Assembly (NCBI GenBank): GCA_037962975.1
Contig: CM075669.1
Location: 192,580,501 to 192,644,500 of the forward strand
Source: Clitoria ternatea
Lineage: Eukaryota; Streptophyta; Magnoliopsida; Fabales; Fabaceae
Length of the DNA: 64,000 nt
Direction: 5' to 3'
Position numbers and translations under genes: made by a program. This document shows positions 20,857 through 34,054 of this stretch, piece by piece. Numbering within the stretch: the stretch's first letter is position 1; the number at the start of each line of letters is the position of its first letter. Below the pieces are notes generated by a model. That model had not been told where the DNA came from. It saw only the letters and a list, made by a program, of their open reading frames with translations, and searched no databases.

Positions 20857-23641
20857 TGTAACATCCCGATTTAAAAATTAATTACCGAACAAAATTAAGC
20901 CATTAGAATAATAATTGCAAAGTGGAAAATTACTTGTTAATTGTAATTAACTTAATTAATTTAACTTAAGAAAATAATGGCTGATTAATTGTGATTGATT
21001 GTTGATAGATGGCTGCTTGTGATTGGTGTGTGGCGTGAGTGAACTGCTGATTCACGCTATCCCACCCCACTCCTCCTTCTTCATGCATGTACATATGTGT
21101 TACTGGGCCACTGTTGTTAGGCATTCCTTCAGACTTCTTCTCCGCTACTCCTCTCCTCTTCGTTCTCTCTTTTCTTCTTCTTCTTCTTCTTCGCTCTTCT
21201 TCTTCTCCCCTGTTCTTTGTTCTCTGTTCTGGAAACCCACAACGACGGTGCTGCAGAAGATTCAGAGTCTCCTTCTGTTGGTGAAAGACGATCATCGAAG
21301 CGGAAGAAGAATAGCTTCCTACCCTTGAGCCGATTGCAGAGTACAACTGCACGAGGGGGGACTGAACGAGGCAAATAGAGCATCAGACCAAACGTCGGAA
21401 AACAAAAGAGCTCCTCGAATCCCTCCAGTAGGTAGGGGGCGCTTGCATGTCAAATGCATGGTTTATGGACGGTACCGGATGAACGTGTTGCCTTACATGT
21501 GTGCGAATGTGTTTATGATGACTGCGTACAATGCATGATTGTTAATTCTTGGATATCATATATGTGATGGTAAAGTCCTGTTAATAGTTATACATTATAT
21601 GAATGTGTTCGGGGATTATTGTGCTGGGTTCTGATAGTCAATTACACATAGACGCGTGTGATGCATGTTCCTATTATTGTTAATACCGAGAGGATATGCA
21701 TGTGTAGTTGTTGGTTGATTTCATCTGGGATGTTGTAAACATGAACTGTTTGACTGCTGTGTATGCTGGTACGATGGACGAGTGAATGTAGGAACTATGT
21801 TGGGTCGGTTACGACTCTAATGGTTACGAGGAATGTGTCGGGTAATGGAGGATGCTCGTTGTTAAGCACATAGGCTGCATGTACAGGAACGGGGTGACCC
21901 GTGGAAGGTCAGGAACCCCAAAGAAATGATCTCCAGCTACAGACCCTTGGCTAGATCCTGTGAGAGCTCGTGGTAGCCGAGGGAGCTAGAGTTAAGTCTC
22001 GAGACGTCAATGGGAGGCCGATACCACGCGGGAAGGGCTAATGGACGAGAGGCTAGTAAGGGAACCTGTAACTGAAAATCATTGCCTAAGTCGGATCCGC
22101 AGGCATGCATGTAGATGCAATGTTGATTAGGATAGTACGAGTGGTATGGCTCGGAGGGATACGAATGAATTCTGAATGAGTTGATGCATGCTTTTGTATG
22201 AATGAAAATGAACTTCATGTAATATGTATGTAAGTGTATGTCATTGAAATTATCATAATCTGCATGGCTTAAATTTAAATGGATTGCAACCCGAGTGAAC
22301 ATGAGTGTGTGTACTGATGCTGATGCCGAGTCACTAACTGTCATTTTATATGTAAAAGCTCACCCCTACTGTGGCTATATTTTACAGTGAATGTCTCTCG
22401 GAATGATGAATGAAGGAGGAGCCGCATGCCGAGTGAGGTGCTTGTGCACTACGGGGATATGTGTGTATATGTATATATACTGTGTATGGCCGGCTCGTAT
22501 TTTGGTCTTTGTCTCTCTATGTCAGAATTTGAACTCTCTCTGGTTGAGAGTATGACAATGTGCCTGTAAATATTCATATACAATTCCTATGCATTTCATA
22601 CTATATGTTTATTCTATGCTGTGTGAGTAAAGGTCCGAGTGATATATATATATGTACGCATTTTTCCGAGCGTGGGAAGTTAGTATGACTCTAAGTAAAA
22701 ATGGAGCTAAGTTACTATTGTGGGGAGCGGGATAGTGACCCTATCCCGAGTGAGGATGGGCTCAGATGTTTCCGAGTGAGTGAGGTCGCATAATCCCGGG
22801 TGAGGGTTGGCCTGAACACTTCAGAGTGATAACTGTTAGGATTCTCCCGAGTGAGAATAATTAAATATTTTCGAGTGAGAACCTGCCGAGTGGATGTTTC
22901 CCAATAGAGGAATGATATCTAAGGCCCTAAGTGAACTCCATTATAGTAAGCTTATTAGAAGTTAGAAGATCCGTGAGTGGGTCTTGACTTAGTAGGATAA
23001 CTTGAGTGAGAAAGATTATATATGCCGAGTGAAAAACGAGTGAAATACACCCGAGTGGTAAAAGACCGTGAACGATATTCTGAGTGAGTAGTCCTTATAG
23101 AATCCGAGTGGAATGGCTATGGGAATCGTTTCCCGAGTGGTCAACATCTATGACTCGAGTGAATGAAGTTAAGGAATGAGAGGTAAACTCCCGAATGAAA
23201 ATTTATACGTGTAAGGGTTAACCCGAATGATTCAAAAGTAAAGGCTTTTTCTGAGCGGACTTAGACCTTGAAATCCGAGTGAGGGAAAATCCGAGTGGAG
23301 TTGCTCGCCTCAGCGACTAAGTGTTCGCTCCAGCGAGTGTGAGCGTAAGGAAGGTCTCTGTTGGGTTCCGCTTAAGCTATGCGTGCTTCGCCCAAGCGTG
23401 TTAGATTGTCTCGCTCGAGCGACGATGAAGCTCGCCTGAGCGAGTAGGCGTTGTTGGGTTCGCTCACGTCCTGCATCTCTGCTGTCGCCTTGTGGATGGT
23501 TGTATTCCTTTCCCTTCCTTCCTTCTTCTCCTCATTCTACCCTCCTTAACTCTCAGCTAATCATTTTGCCTTGAAGCCCCTCTGATTTTGGAAAATTTTC
23601 CTGGTCTCGGTTTATTCTCAAATTGAACTTAGGATGTTACA
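20857..23641 (+). mobile_element. 5' LTR of element B
   Basis: Perfect 10-bp terminal inverted repeat (TGTAACATCC/GGATGTTACA). Contains a (TTC)n run at 21171-21192, which creates spurious Ser/Leu-rich frames, a dense field of CCGAGTGA-like octamers (22640-23310), and CGCTCGAGCG-type palindromes (23310-23450). It lacks an 18-bp block present in the 3' LTR near 29708. Confidence 0.9.
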
Positions 23642-23644
23642 TTT

Positions 23645-23655
23645 TGGTATCAGAG
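23645..23655 (+). other. Primer binding site of element B (initiator Met-tRNA type)
   Basis: TGGTATCAGAG three bases after the LTR, with the twelfth base C changed to T compared with element A. Confidence 0.8.
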
Positions 23656-23936
23656 TAGACCTAAAAGGTCCAAGGCCAAGGTATGCTTACCGAGTGTAAG
23701 CGGTTGTGTACATTATGACCGAGTGGTCATTATTATTGTGATATTCTGTTAAACATGAACGATGTTGAAATATTGATTTGAGGATAGGAGATTATTCCCC
23801 TCCTGGTCCGATTAACTATGTGATATATAGGAATGGTATAATGTGCTATAGTTATTGAATGTTGGGATGAGATCCGATCGGTAATGAGTAACTTTGTATA
23901 CTTATCCTTGAAGGGGTGTTAATTTCAGGATAAGTA

Positions 23937-25019
23937 ATGACGAATCGTCAAAGCATGGAAGCCATAGCCGCGGTATTTTAACGTTTTGCTGACGTGTTTG
24001 AGAGGCAGGGCCAGCCTCGAGCTGAAGATGGCCAAGTGTTGGATCGCTTCCTGAAAAGGAAGCCGACTGAGTTTCAAGGGGGATTTAATCCCGAGGCAGC
24101 ATACAAGTGGATTCAAGACTTGGAAAGAGTTTTTGGGGGCCTTCACTGTACTGAGGCCCAGAAAGTTGAATGCGCAGTGTACATACTGCGAGACAAAGCG
24201 GAAAATTGGTGGAAAATCACCAGAAACCGACTGACTAACGCGGGCATCCAACTAGTCTGGGAGAATTTTAGAATGTGCTTTCTGGAAAAATATTTCCCCG
24301 ACAGAGTGAGGAGTCAGAAGGAACTGGAATTTATGGAACTGAAACAGGGTTCCATGTCTGTAGAAGAATACACAGCCAGATTTGAAGAGTTGTGTCTGTT
24401 TTATCCGCCCTTCCAACAACCCGGGACTGAGAGTTCTAAATGCCTCAAATTTGAGAACGGACTACGATCAGACATTAAAAGAGCTTGCAGATATCAGGAA
24501 ATTAGAAGCTTCCTAGTGCTGGTGAATAAATGTAGGATTTTCAAAGAAGATGACAAGGCCTATTCGGGCCAGAGCAGTAAGACAGAACCCTCCTTGAGGC
24601 CTCAACAGTCACGCTTTAAGAGATCAGGTAACGTTGGAAGAAGTGGACCCTCTGCTAGATATAAAGGTCGGAGTAGTCAAGGGGGACAGACTGGTGGACG
24701 TCCAAAATATGGCAAGTGTTTTAAATGTGGTGCCGACCACTTTGCTCAGAATTGTGATGGTGGAGGAGATGTCATATGTTTTTATTGCAATGAGAAGGGG
24801 CACATTTGCCCCGACTGTCCTCAATTACGCCAACCAAACGCCCACGTGCATCATGGAGGCTTCCGAGGGAGAAGCCGTGGAAATGGTGGCCAAGGAACGG
24901 GGGGCAGAGGTAATGGAGCCAGAGGAAATATGATGTTTGCTCCAAACAACCGAAAGAGAAATACCGACCAACCGGCTGCTGGGAGAGTATACGCCATCAA
25001 CGCTGAGGAGGCTGCATAA
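23937..25019 (+). pseudogene. gag: gag of element B (broken)
   Basis: ATG at 23937 (MTNRQSMEA) is followed by a TAA at 23979-23981, after which the frame is open to 25017-25019. The capsid part contains FLKRKPTEFQGG, LERVFGGLHCTEAQKVECAV, ENWWKITRNR and EELCLFYPPFQQPGTESSKC. Two CCHC zinc knuckles follow: CFKCGADHFAQNC and CFYCNEKGHICPDC. A Gly/Arg-rich linker ends in the usual AEEAA before the protease. It is homologous throughout to the gag of element E. Gag would coat and package element RNA. The early stop removes the start of any product. Confidence 0.88.
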
Positions 25020-28000
25020 GCGAATAACTTGGTGCAAAGTAAGTGATTACTTGGTAGATATACACTTAATGTAGTTTTTGATTCTGGAGCTACCTATTCT
25101 TTTATAGCCGATGAATGTGTAAAACATTTAAAGTTGCCGACTGTGTATATGGATCGGACTTTGGAAGTAGCCAATCCGACTGGTACTAAGGTGTTGACAT
25201 CGACGATGTGTAAGGACATAACCTTTGTGCTGGACGATCAGAGTTTCACCTACGACTTGGTATGTGTGCCTCTGAAGGACCTCGACATTGTACTTGGCAT
25301 AGATTGGCTTTCAGCCAACAAGGTGTTGGTGGACTGTCGAAACCGTAGAGTAATTTTTCCAAGGCAGAGCAATGAGGACTACACGGTACAAGGTATAGCT
25401 CAGTTGTTTATGATGCTTTGTTTAACTAAGGGAGAGAGTAGAACCCCAGTGAGCGATATTCCGACTGTTTGTGAATTCCCCGAGGTGTTTCCAGAGCATG
25501 TGCCGGGTGTCCCTCCGACTAGAGAAGTTGAATTCTCTATAGACTTGATTCCTGGAGCCGAGCCAATCTCCAGTGCACCATATAGAATGTCCCCATCAGA
25601 ATTGGCTGAATTGAAAAAGCAAGTGGATGAGTTACTCGGAAAGCAATTCATTCGACCGAGTGTATCACCATGGGGTGCACCTGTGCTGCTTGTCAAAAAG
25701 AAGGATGGCAGCATAAGATTATGCATAGATTACCGGCAGCTAAACAAGCTCACGATTAAGAACCGATACCCATTACCCAGAATCGACGATCTGATTGACC
25801 AACTGCGTGGTGCTTCAATTTTCTCGAAAATTGATTTACGATCGGGATACCACCAAATCCGGGTGAAGGACTCGGACATCCCTAAGACTGCCTTTAGGAC
25901 TCGGTACGGCTACTACGAGTATGTAGTAATGCCATTTGGTGTGAGAAACGCCCCTGCTGTATTCATGAATTACATGAACAACATATTCCACCCATATCTA
26001 GACCGATTCGTAGTAGTTTTTATTGATGATATCTTAGTCTATTCTAAGACCCCTGAGGAGCATGAGTAACACCTCCGAGCGGTACTTCAAGTATTGAAGG
26101 AGAAGCAGTTGTTTGCAAAACTTTCGAAATGCGATTTCTGGATGGATAAGATCCACTTTCTCGGACATGTAATTTCCATGGAAGGTGTCTCGGTAGACCC
26201 ATCAAAGGTGGCAGCTATAATGGCATGGGAGAGACCCAAGTCGGTCTCGGAGATAAGAAGCTTTATGGGCCTAGCTGGCTACTATAGAAGGTTTATTGAA
26301 GGATTTTCTAAACTTGCTTTGCCACTGACTAAATTGACTCAGAAAAACGTCCCTTTCGTTTGGAGTTCCGAGTGCGAGAGCAGTTTCCGAGAGTTGAAGA
26401 AAAAGTTGACGACCGCTCCAGTGTTGACATTGCCAAACTTGCAAGAGAGCTTCATGGTTTATTGTGATGCGTAGGGACTCAGCCTTGGGTGCGTACTGAT
26501 GCAGAAAGACCGAGTGATAGCTTATGCCTCTCGGCAATTGAGACCTCACGAACAGCATTACCCGACCCATGACTTGGAATTAGCAGCTGTGGTTTTCGCA
26601 TTGAAGATATGGAGGCATTACTTGTATGGTTCTAAATTCGAAGTGTACAGCGAACACAAGAGCCTCAAATATTTATTCGACCAGAAAGAGCTGAACATGA
26701 GGCAAAGAAGATGGATGGAGTTTTTAAAGGATTATGACTTCGAGCTGAAGTATCATCCGGGTAAGGTGAACGTTGTTGCCGACGTGTTGAGTCGGAAATC
26801 CCTCCATATAGCATTGATGATGGTGAAGGAGGTGGAGTTATTGGAGCAATTATGAGACATGAATTTACATGTTGATGCTTCTTCGCCTCAGAAGGTAACG
26901 CTCGGTACGTTGAAGATTGCGAATGAATTTCTGAAATTGGTATTCGAGCAGCAGAAGTCAGATTCCTACTTGACTGAGATGAAGGAAACTCAGGCCAAGG
27001 GTAAGGAGTTGTCCTTGACCGAGGGATCAGATGGAATTTTCCGAGTGAAAAATAGAATATATGTGCCGGGTGAAGGTGAATTGAGAGGGATGGTGCTTGA
27101 TGAAGCCCACAAGAGCCTGCTAAGTATTCACCCGGGCACTACGAAGATGTACCATGATCTAAGACTACAATTCTGGTGGCCCGGATTAAAGAGAAATGTG
27201 GCGGAATATATGGCCCGGTGTATTACCTGTCAGAAATCGAAAGTCGAGCACCAGAAGCCGTATGGTGCATTGCAGCCCCTGGAGATCCCCGTGTGGAAAT
27301 GGGACTCAATTGCCATGGACTTTGTCATGGGATTACCAAAAACCCGAGCGGGTCATGATGTGATTTGGGTCATAGTTGACCGATTGACGAAAAGTGCACA
27401 CTTCCTGCCTGTGAACATGAGATACCCGTTACATAAGTTAGCTCGGATTTATATTCACGAAATTGTCCGACTGCATGGTGTACCGACTTCTATCGTATCA
27501 GATAGGGATCCTAGATTCACGTCCCGGTTTTGGACCAGCCTGCACCAGGAATTGTGCACGAAAAGCTACTATGATAAATGAGCCAAACCACTGGAATTTT
27601 CGGTCGTAGATAGGGTGTTTCTGAAAATATCACCGAGTAAAGGAGTCGGGCAAGCCATGAAAAGTGGGAAGTTGAACCCCCGATACATTGGGCTTTATGA
27701 GATATTGGAACGAGTCGATCCCGTGGTATACCGAATAGCGTTACCGATTCACCTATCCCGATTGCATAACATATTTTACGTATCTCAACTAAGGAAATAT
27801 CTACATGATTCCACTCATACAATGCCAGATGATGAAGTGGAGATTAAGGAGGATCTGACCACTGTGACTGTATCGACTAGAATCGTGGACCGATCGGTAA
27901 AGCGTTTGACGAGCAAGGATGTACAACTGGTTGAAGTGGAGTAGCAGCAAGACGGGTATACCTCTTATACCTGGGAACGCGACGATGCCATGAGGCAACA

Positions 28001-28040
28001 GTACCCCGAGTTATTTAATCAAGGGGGAGTTACTGATTGA
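25020..28040 (+). pseudogene. pol: pol of element B: protease, RT, RNase H, integrase and chromodomain-like end (broken)
   Basis: Same frame as gag to TGA at 28038-28040. Protease active site VVFDSGATYSFI near 25074. RT starts near 25614 and has VVFIDDILVYSK near 26010-26045. RNase H near 26400-26810 ends in YHPGKVNVVADVLSRKS, where relatives usually have VADALSRK. The integrase zinc motif (AHKSLLSIHPG ... CITC) lies at 27105-27231, and catalytic Asp residues in AMDF (near 27315) and SDRDPRF (near 27500). About 111 codons are missing near 27563 relative to element E, including the catalytic Glu. The C-terminal TWERDDAMRQQYPELF looks like the end of a chromodomain. In-frame stops: 25044-25046, 26067-26069, 26472-26474, 26853-26855, 27579-27581 and 27942-27944. 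Confidence 0.88.
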
Positions 28041-28076
28041 ATTTCGAGGACGAAATTCTTTTGAGAGGGGGAGAAC
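28039..28076 (+). other. Palindrome and polypurine tract of element B
   Basis: GAATTTCGAGGACGAAATTC (28039-28058) overlaps the stop codon of pol and is followed by TTGAGAGGGGGAGAAC before the 3' LTR. The palindrome is outside the coding frame here. Confidence 0.8.
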
Positions 28077-30878
28077 TGCAACATCCCGATTTAAAAATTA
28101 ATTACCGAATGAAATTAAGCCATTAGAATAATAATTGCAAAGTGGAAAATTACTTGTTAATTGTAATTAACTTAATTAATTTAACTTAAAAAAATAATGG
28201 CTGATTAATTGTGATTGATTGTTGATAGCTGGCTGCTTGTGATTGGTGTGTGGCGTGAGTGGACTGCTGATTCACGCTATCCCACCCCACTCTTCCTTCT
28301 TTGTGCATGTATATATGTGTTGCTGGGCCACTGTTGTTAGGCATTCCTTCAGACTTCTTCTCTGTTACTCCTCTCCTCTTCGTTCTCTCTTTTCTTCTTC
28401 TTCTTCTTCTTCGCTCTTCTTCTTCTCCCCTGTTCTTTGTTCTCTGTTCTGGAAACCCACGACGACGGTGCTGTAGAAGATTCAGAGTCTCCTTCTGTTG
28501 GTGAAAGACGATCATCGAAGCGGAAGAAGAACAGCTTCCTACCCCCGAGCCGATTGCAGAGTACAACTTCACGAGGGGGGACTGAACGAGGCAAATAGAG
28601 CATCAGACCAAACGTCAGAAAATAGAAGAGCTCCTCGAATCCCTCCAGTAGGTAGGGGGCGCTTGCATGTCAAATGCATGGTTTATGGACGGTACCAGAT
28701 GAACGTGTTGCCTTACATGTGTGTGAATGTGTTTATGATGACTGCGTACAATGCATGATTGTTAATTCTTGGATATCGTATATGTGATGGTAAAGTCCTG
28801 TTAATAGTTATACATTATATGCATGTGTTCGGGGATTATTGTGTTAGGTTCTGATAGTCAATTACACATAGACGCGTGTGATGCATGTTCCTATTATTGT
28901 TAATACCGAGAGGATATACATGTGTAGTTGTTGGTTGATTTCATCTGGGATGTTGTAAACATGAACTGTTTGATTACTGTGTATGCTGGTACGATGGACG
29001 AGTGAATGTAGGAACTATGTTGGGTCGGTTACGACTCTAATGGTTACGAGGAATGTGTCGGGTAATGGAGGATGCTCGTTGTTAAGCACATAGGCTGCAT
29101 ATACAGGAACGGGGTGACCCGTGGAAGGTCAGGAACCCCAAAGAAATGATCTCCAGCTACAGACCCTTGGCTAGATCCTGTGAGAGCTCGTGGTAGCCGA
29201 GGGAGCTAGAGTTAAGTCTCGAGACGTCAATGGGATGCCGGTACCATGCGGGAAGGGCTAATGGACGAGAGGCCAGTAAGGGAACCTGTAATTGAAAATC
29301 ATTGCCTAAGTCGGATCCGCAAGCATGCATGTAGATGCAATGTTGATTAGGATAGTACGAGTGGTATGGCTCGGAGGGATACGAATGAATTCCGAATGAG
29401 TTGATGCATGCTTTTGTATGAATAAAAATGAACTTCACGTAATATGTATGTAAGTGTATGTCATTGAAATTATCATAATCTGCATGGCTTAAATTTAAAT
29501 GGATTGCAACCCGAGTGAACATGAGTGTGTGTACTGATGCTGATGCCGAGTCACTAACTGTCATTTTATATGTAAAAGCTCACCCCTACTGTGGCTATAT
29601 TTTACAGTGAATGTCTCTCGGAATGATGAATGAAGGAGGAGCCGCATGCCGAGTGAGGTGCTTGTGCACTACGGGGATATGTGTGTATATGTATATATAC
29701 TGTGTATAAAGTTTTGTCAAGCCTTGGCTGGCTCGTATTTTGGTCTTTGTCTCTCTATGTCAGAATTTGAACTCTCTCAGGTTGAGAGTATGAAAATATG
29801 CCTGTAAATATTCATATACAATTCCTATGCATTTCATACTGTATGTTTATTCTATGCTGTGTGAGTAAAGGTTCGAGTGATATATATATATGTACGCATT
29901 TTTCCGAGCGTGGGAAGTTGGTATGACTCTAAGTAAAAATGGAGCTAAGTTACTGTTGTGGGGAGCGGGATAGTGACCCTATCCCGAGTGAGGATGGGCT
30001 CAGATGTTTCCGAGTGAGTGAGGTCGCATAATCCCGGGTGAGGGTTGACCTGAACACTTCAGAGTGATAACTGTTAGGATTCTCCCGAGTGAGAATAATT
30101 AAATATTTCCGAGTGAGAGCCTGCCGAGTGGATGTTTCCCAATAGAGGAATGATATCTAAGGCCCTAAGTGAACTCCATTATAGTAAGCTTATTAGAAGT
30201 TAGAAGATCCGTGAGTGGGTCTTGACTTAGTAGGATAACTTGAGTGAGAAAGATTATATATGCCGAGTGAAAAACGAGTGAAATACACCCGAGTGGTAAA
30301 AGATCGTGAACGATATTCCGAGTGAGTAGTCCTTATAGAATCCGAGTAGAATGGCTATGGGAATCGTTTCCCGAGTGGTCAACATCTGTGACTCGAGTGA
30401 ATGAAGTTAAGGAATGAGAGATAAACTCCCGAATGAAAATTTATACGTGTAAGGGTTAACCTGAATGATTCGAAAGTAAAGGCTTTTTCTGAGCGGACTT
30501 AGAACTTGAAATCCGAGTGAGGGAAAATCTGAGTGGAGTTGCTCGCCTCAGCGACTAAGTGTTCGCTCCAGCGAGTGTGAGCGTAAAGAAGGTCTCTATT
30601 GGGTTCCGCTTAAGCTATGCGTGCTTCGCCCAAGCGTGTTAGATTGTCTCGCTCGAGCGACGATGAAGCTCGCCTGAGCGAGTAGGCGTTGTTGGGTTCG
30701 CTCACGTCCTGCATCTCCGCTATCGCCTTGTGGATGGTTGTATTCCTTTCCCTTCTTTCCTTCTTCTCCTCATTCTACCCTTCTTAACTCTCAGTTAATC
30801 ATTTTGCCTTGAAGCCCCTCTGATTTTGGAAAATTTCTTGGTCTCGGTTTATTCTCAAATTGAACTTAGGATGTTATA
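28077..30878 (+). mobile_element. 3' LTR of element B
   Basis: 2802 bp, starting TGCAACATCC and ending GGATGTTATA; both ends carry a single change from the perfect repeat. Very similar to the 5' LTR, with an extra block at 29708-29725 including GCCTTGGCTGGC. The high similarity points to a fairly recent insertion, but I did not compute a distance. Confidence 0.9.
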
Positions 30879-30883
30879 AAATG

Positions 30884-33800
30884 ACTCATGTACCCTTGGT
30901 GGTTTAAGGGGTTTCGGTTCCCTCCCTCTCTCTTTATGCCCGCTGATTGTGATTAATGGCTGGGGGATTAACATTAAATGAAGATGGGACTGGAATTAAT
31001 GGTGATATGACGGCTAATGGAGTGGGAGAGCTGTCGCAGAGTAGTGTGATGATAAAGCCTCAGTTCACGTTTTCCCTTGCACTTTCTTCATTATCTCTTG
31101 GTGCATGTTCAGAAGGGAGAAAACACTCTTCATTCTCTCTAGAGCTCCCTAAAGCTTCTACTTCTTCTTCCTCCTGGCTATTCCTTCTTCTCCTTTTCTT
31201 CTTCCATTCGAGGGCTGTCAGGGTCTCGGGTTGGAAGTCTGCAGCGTGTGGGGTGCCTCGGAGTTGTGGAAATGGTCCACTGTGTGAGGCGGAGCTGCTT
31301 GTTAGGGAGAAAACAAGGTTGGATGCTTGGAAGCATGGAGTCCTCCATTGTTGGTGAGGACTGGGCTGTTCGAGTGTGGAACAGTGTTTGGAGTCCTCCA
31401 CTGGGTTGTGTGAGGACTGTGTTGTGCTACAAGGAATGTCTTGGAAGCAGAGCCGTTCCAGAGTATGAGTGGCTCAGTGTTCCTCCAAAGCTGTGTAGAC
31501 TACAACAGCTGAGTCGTTCTGTTGAGAACGAGTGATCGAAGGACGATCGGTCGGTGTTGCAGGCTCATGGAGCTTCTGGATCTTCATTCCAGGTATGGGG
31601 GGCTAACTTTACATCTCAAATGCATGGTTTATGGACGGGTTCCTGGGTGAATCTACTTTACTGTGTTGTAATGTATGTGTAATGTGTTGTTAGTTGTTTG
31701 CCGAGTGAATGATAGCCGGGTGTGTGAGGATTATGAACTGTGTGGTGCATGTTAAATTCCGTCCATGAGATGTATGTTGGTAAATATGAAGATGCCGAGT
31801 GCATCATACTGAGGGACAGATGAAAATATCTGTTGATTGTTATATTAGTAATGCTGAGTGAATGCATGGAAATATTGGCTTTTAATGAAATGCCGAGTGA
31901 ATGCATGTGATGTGTAAATGTGGTGCTGGTTCTGTTGTGATTCTACATGAATATATGAGATGTTGTGGCTGTTAACGAGAAAGCCGAGTGCATGTGGATG
32001 CCGAGTGCATTGGCGTTGGATGCCTGATGAATAAACCGTATGCATCTGATTCGCCACTGGAAATGCTTGGAGCATATAGCGTTGGACGCTTAATACCGAT
32101 CGGCAATCAGATGAATACGTGTTAAATATGATAAAAGACCTCGGGTTGGACTCGGGGGAGTGCCGAGTGCACTAAGCGTTGGACGCTTAAAGACCTTGGG
32201 TTGGACTCAAGGCAAGCCTACCGGGTTGGACTCGGGGCTGCCCGTAACACTTCCGTTGTCGCTTGGAGTGACTGTGTTACATGCGAGGGCAAACGGTTTG
32301 GTACCTGTAAAATGGCCGAATCAGCTTGGAGCTGAGAAAAGGCTTGGAGCCTATGTTGTAACAATAAAAATTGATAATAAATAACCGGATCCGGGTGAAA
32401 TGAATGTGTGCACACTTATGATTGGCATTGAGTTTAATGTGAATTGTTGATTATATGGATATGAAATGATTGGGGTGAATCCGATTGGATTAATGCATGT
32501 ATGCTGATGCTGTTGCCGAGTGCAATATAAAATTATGGCTGTGGTATGTGTTGTGTTGGATACTGTGAATTATAGAGCCTGTATGAATTGAATAATTTCC
32601 GATCGGGTAATGTTGTGTTGAATGATAGTGTATTACAACTGATAATGATATGTTATTCTATAGTTAAGAAATTATGGATAAATCCGAGCCAATAACTAAC
32701 ATTTAATATGTAAAAGCTCACCCCTACAATATTTTCTTCAGTATATACAGGTCAGAATGGGAATGATGAGAAGGCCTCAAGTCCGAGTGATGAGCACTCA
32801 GACTGTTGAGTACATATATTGTATATATTGTGTATGAGCAGACGTAGCCTTGGCCGGCTCTTAAGAATGTTGTATAATGAATACAAATTTATATGTATAA
32901 GAAATGCGAGTTATCAGTATTCTGAGTATATGTTTATATATATGGTTTACATTGGTAACATGTATTTGTGTGGACTGAGAAGTGATAATGGATGGATTGA
33001 TGTTAAATCTATGAATTCCGAGTGGGACATTGTTGTGAGATCCATTTTCGAGTGAGGCTTAGGTATGCAGTCTTTCCGAGTGAAGTAGGCTTGAATGATT
33101 CCGAGTAAAATGTACTCGAGTGGACTACTTCCGAGGGAAGGCTAGTTCATGTGATGCCAAGTGAAAATAACTAAGTAAACATTCCCGAGTGGGAAACTCC
33201 GAGTGAACCACCTCCGCGATGAGGAGTATTGTGATGATTCTGATTGAGGTATTTTACTAGACATACTCCGAATGAATAAAGTTCTATATTCCGAGTGGAT
33301 AAGACTTAAATAAGTCCGAGTGAGACTTAACTTAGTAAATTTCTCCGAGTGATGGGAGGTTAGAGTAAATCCAAATGGAATTTGATTGTGGAAACTCCTT
33401 CTGAGAGAAGGAAAGTCTAAGTGTTCTCCGAGTGAGAAAAGTGAAAATATGCCGAGTGGTGAATGTGTAATACATTCCGATTGGGTTGAGGCTAAGATAT
33501 ACCGAGTGGTATTTGATTGGGAGTTATTCCGAGTGAGAAGAGTTTATGGATTCCGAGTGGAATAGCCATGATTCCCGAGTGGATCTTGTGTGTGACCTTC
33601 CTGGATAAAAATAAGGAATTATGTATGAGCTTCCGAGGGAGGCATGTGTGTTGGGGTCAATCCCGAGTGAATGGAACCCCTGATTCCGAGTGAAGGAATA
33701 CCGAGTGGAGTTACTCGCCTCAGCGAATAAGGGTTCGCTCCAGCGAGTGTGAATGGAAGGAAGGTTTCTGGTTAGTTTCGCTTAAGCGAATGGGTGCTTC

Positions 33801-34054
33801 GCCCAAGCGAGATGGGTTGTCTCGCTCAAGCGGATTTGGGTCTCACTTAAGCGAGTGAACACTGTAATGGGCTCGCCTAAGCTTTGTTCTTCCACTGGGC
33901 TTTCTTGTGAATGGTTTTCTTTTCTCTTGCCTCCCATTCGTTTTATTTTGGGATCTGATTCCGCAGGGCTGATTATGAATGTTTTGAACGTTCTAAATTT
34001 TGGAAAAATTTTCCCCGGTCTCGGTTTTATTCTTTATTAAGTCGGGTTGTTTCA
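30884..34054 (+). mobile_element. 3' LTR of element A, remaining part
   Basis: Continues from 20856 after the B insertion and ends GGTTGTTTCA. With the 94-bp first part the LTR is about 3.27 kb. Contains AGCCTTGGCCGGCTC (32846-32860), a dense CCGAGTGA octamer field (33015-33700) and CGCTCAAGCG palindromes (33710-33880). Non-coding; the short frames here are chance. Confidence 0.85.

Larger units (their letters stand above)
20857..30878 (+). mobile_element. Element B: Tekay/Del-type Ty3/Gypsy chromovirus, full length but dead
   Basis: LTRs at 20857-23641 (2785 bp) and 28077-30878 (2802 bp) with ends TGTAACATCC and GGATGTTACA (last copy GGATGTTATA). TSD AAATG at 20852-20856 and 30879-30883 is perfect. 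PBS at 23645-23655 and PPT at 28059-28076. One polyprotein frame in the order gag, protease, RT, RNase H, integrase, chromodomain-like end, with eight in-frame stops and an integrase deletion. Inserted in the 3' LTR of element A. Confidence 0.92.
1..34054 (+). mobile_element. Element A: non-autonomous Ty3/Gypsy LTR element (LARD-like), interrupted by nested insertions
   Basis: The pieces of A are: the end of the 5' LTR (1-398), internal (399-496 and 17571-20762) and 3' LTR (20763-20856 and 30884-34054). The 5' LTR piece from position 5 to 398 matches 33661-34054 base for base in length, with roughly 15-20 differences by eye. A Met-tRNA type PBS follows the 5' LTR and a purine tract precedes the 3' LTR. 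Removing the nested elements leaves about 3.3 kb of internal DNA in which I find no gag or pol. It is therefore a large retrotransposon derivative that must have used proteins made elsewhere; B or E, whose LTR ends and PBS are alike, are plausible relatives of the donor. The 5-bp flank after the 3' LTR is TCAGG (34055-34059); its partner lies before the window. Confidence 0.8.

Noticed and set aside
21023..21383. Ser/Leu-rich and Lys/Arg-rich frames in the B LTRs (also 28186-28603)
   Set aside because: They come from the (TTC)n microsatellite in the LTR and are present in both LTRs only by duplication.
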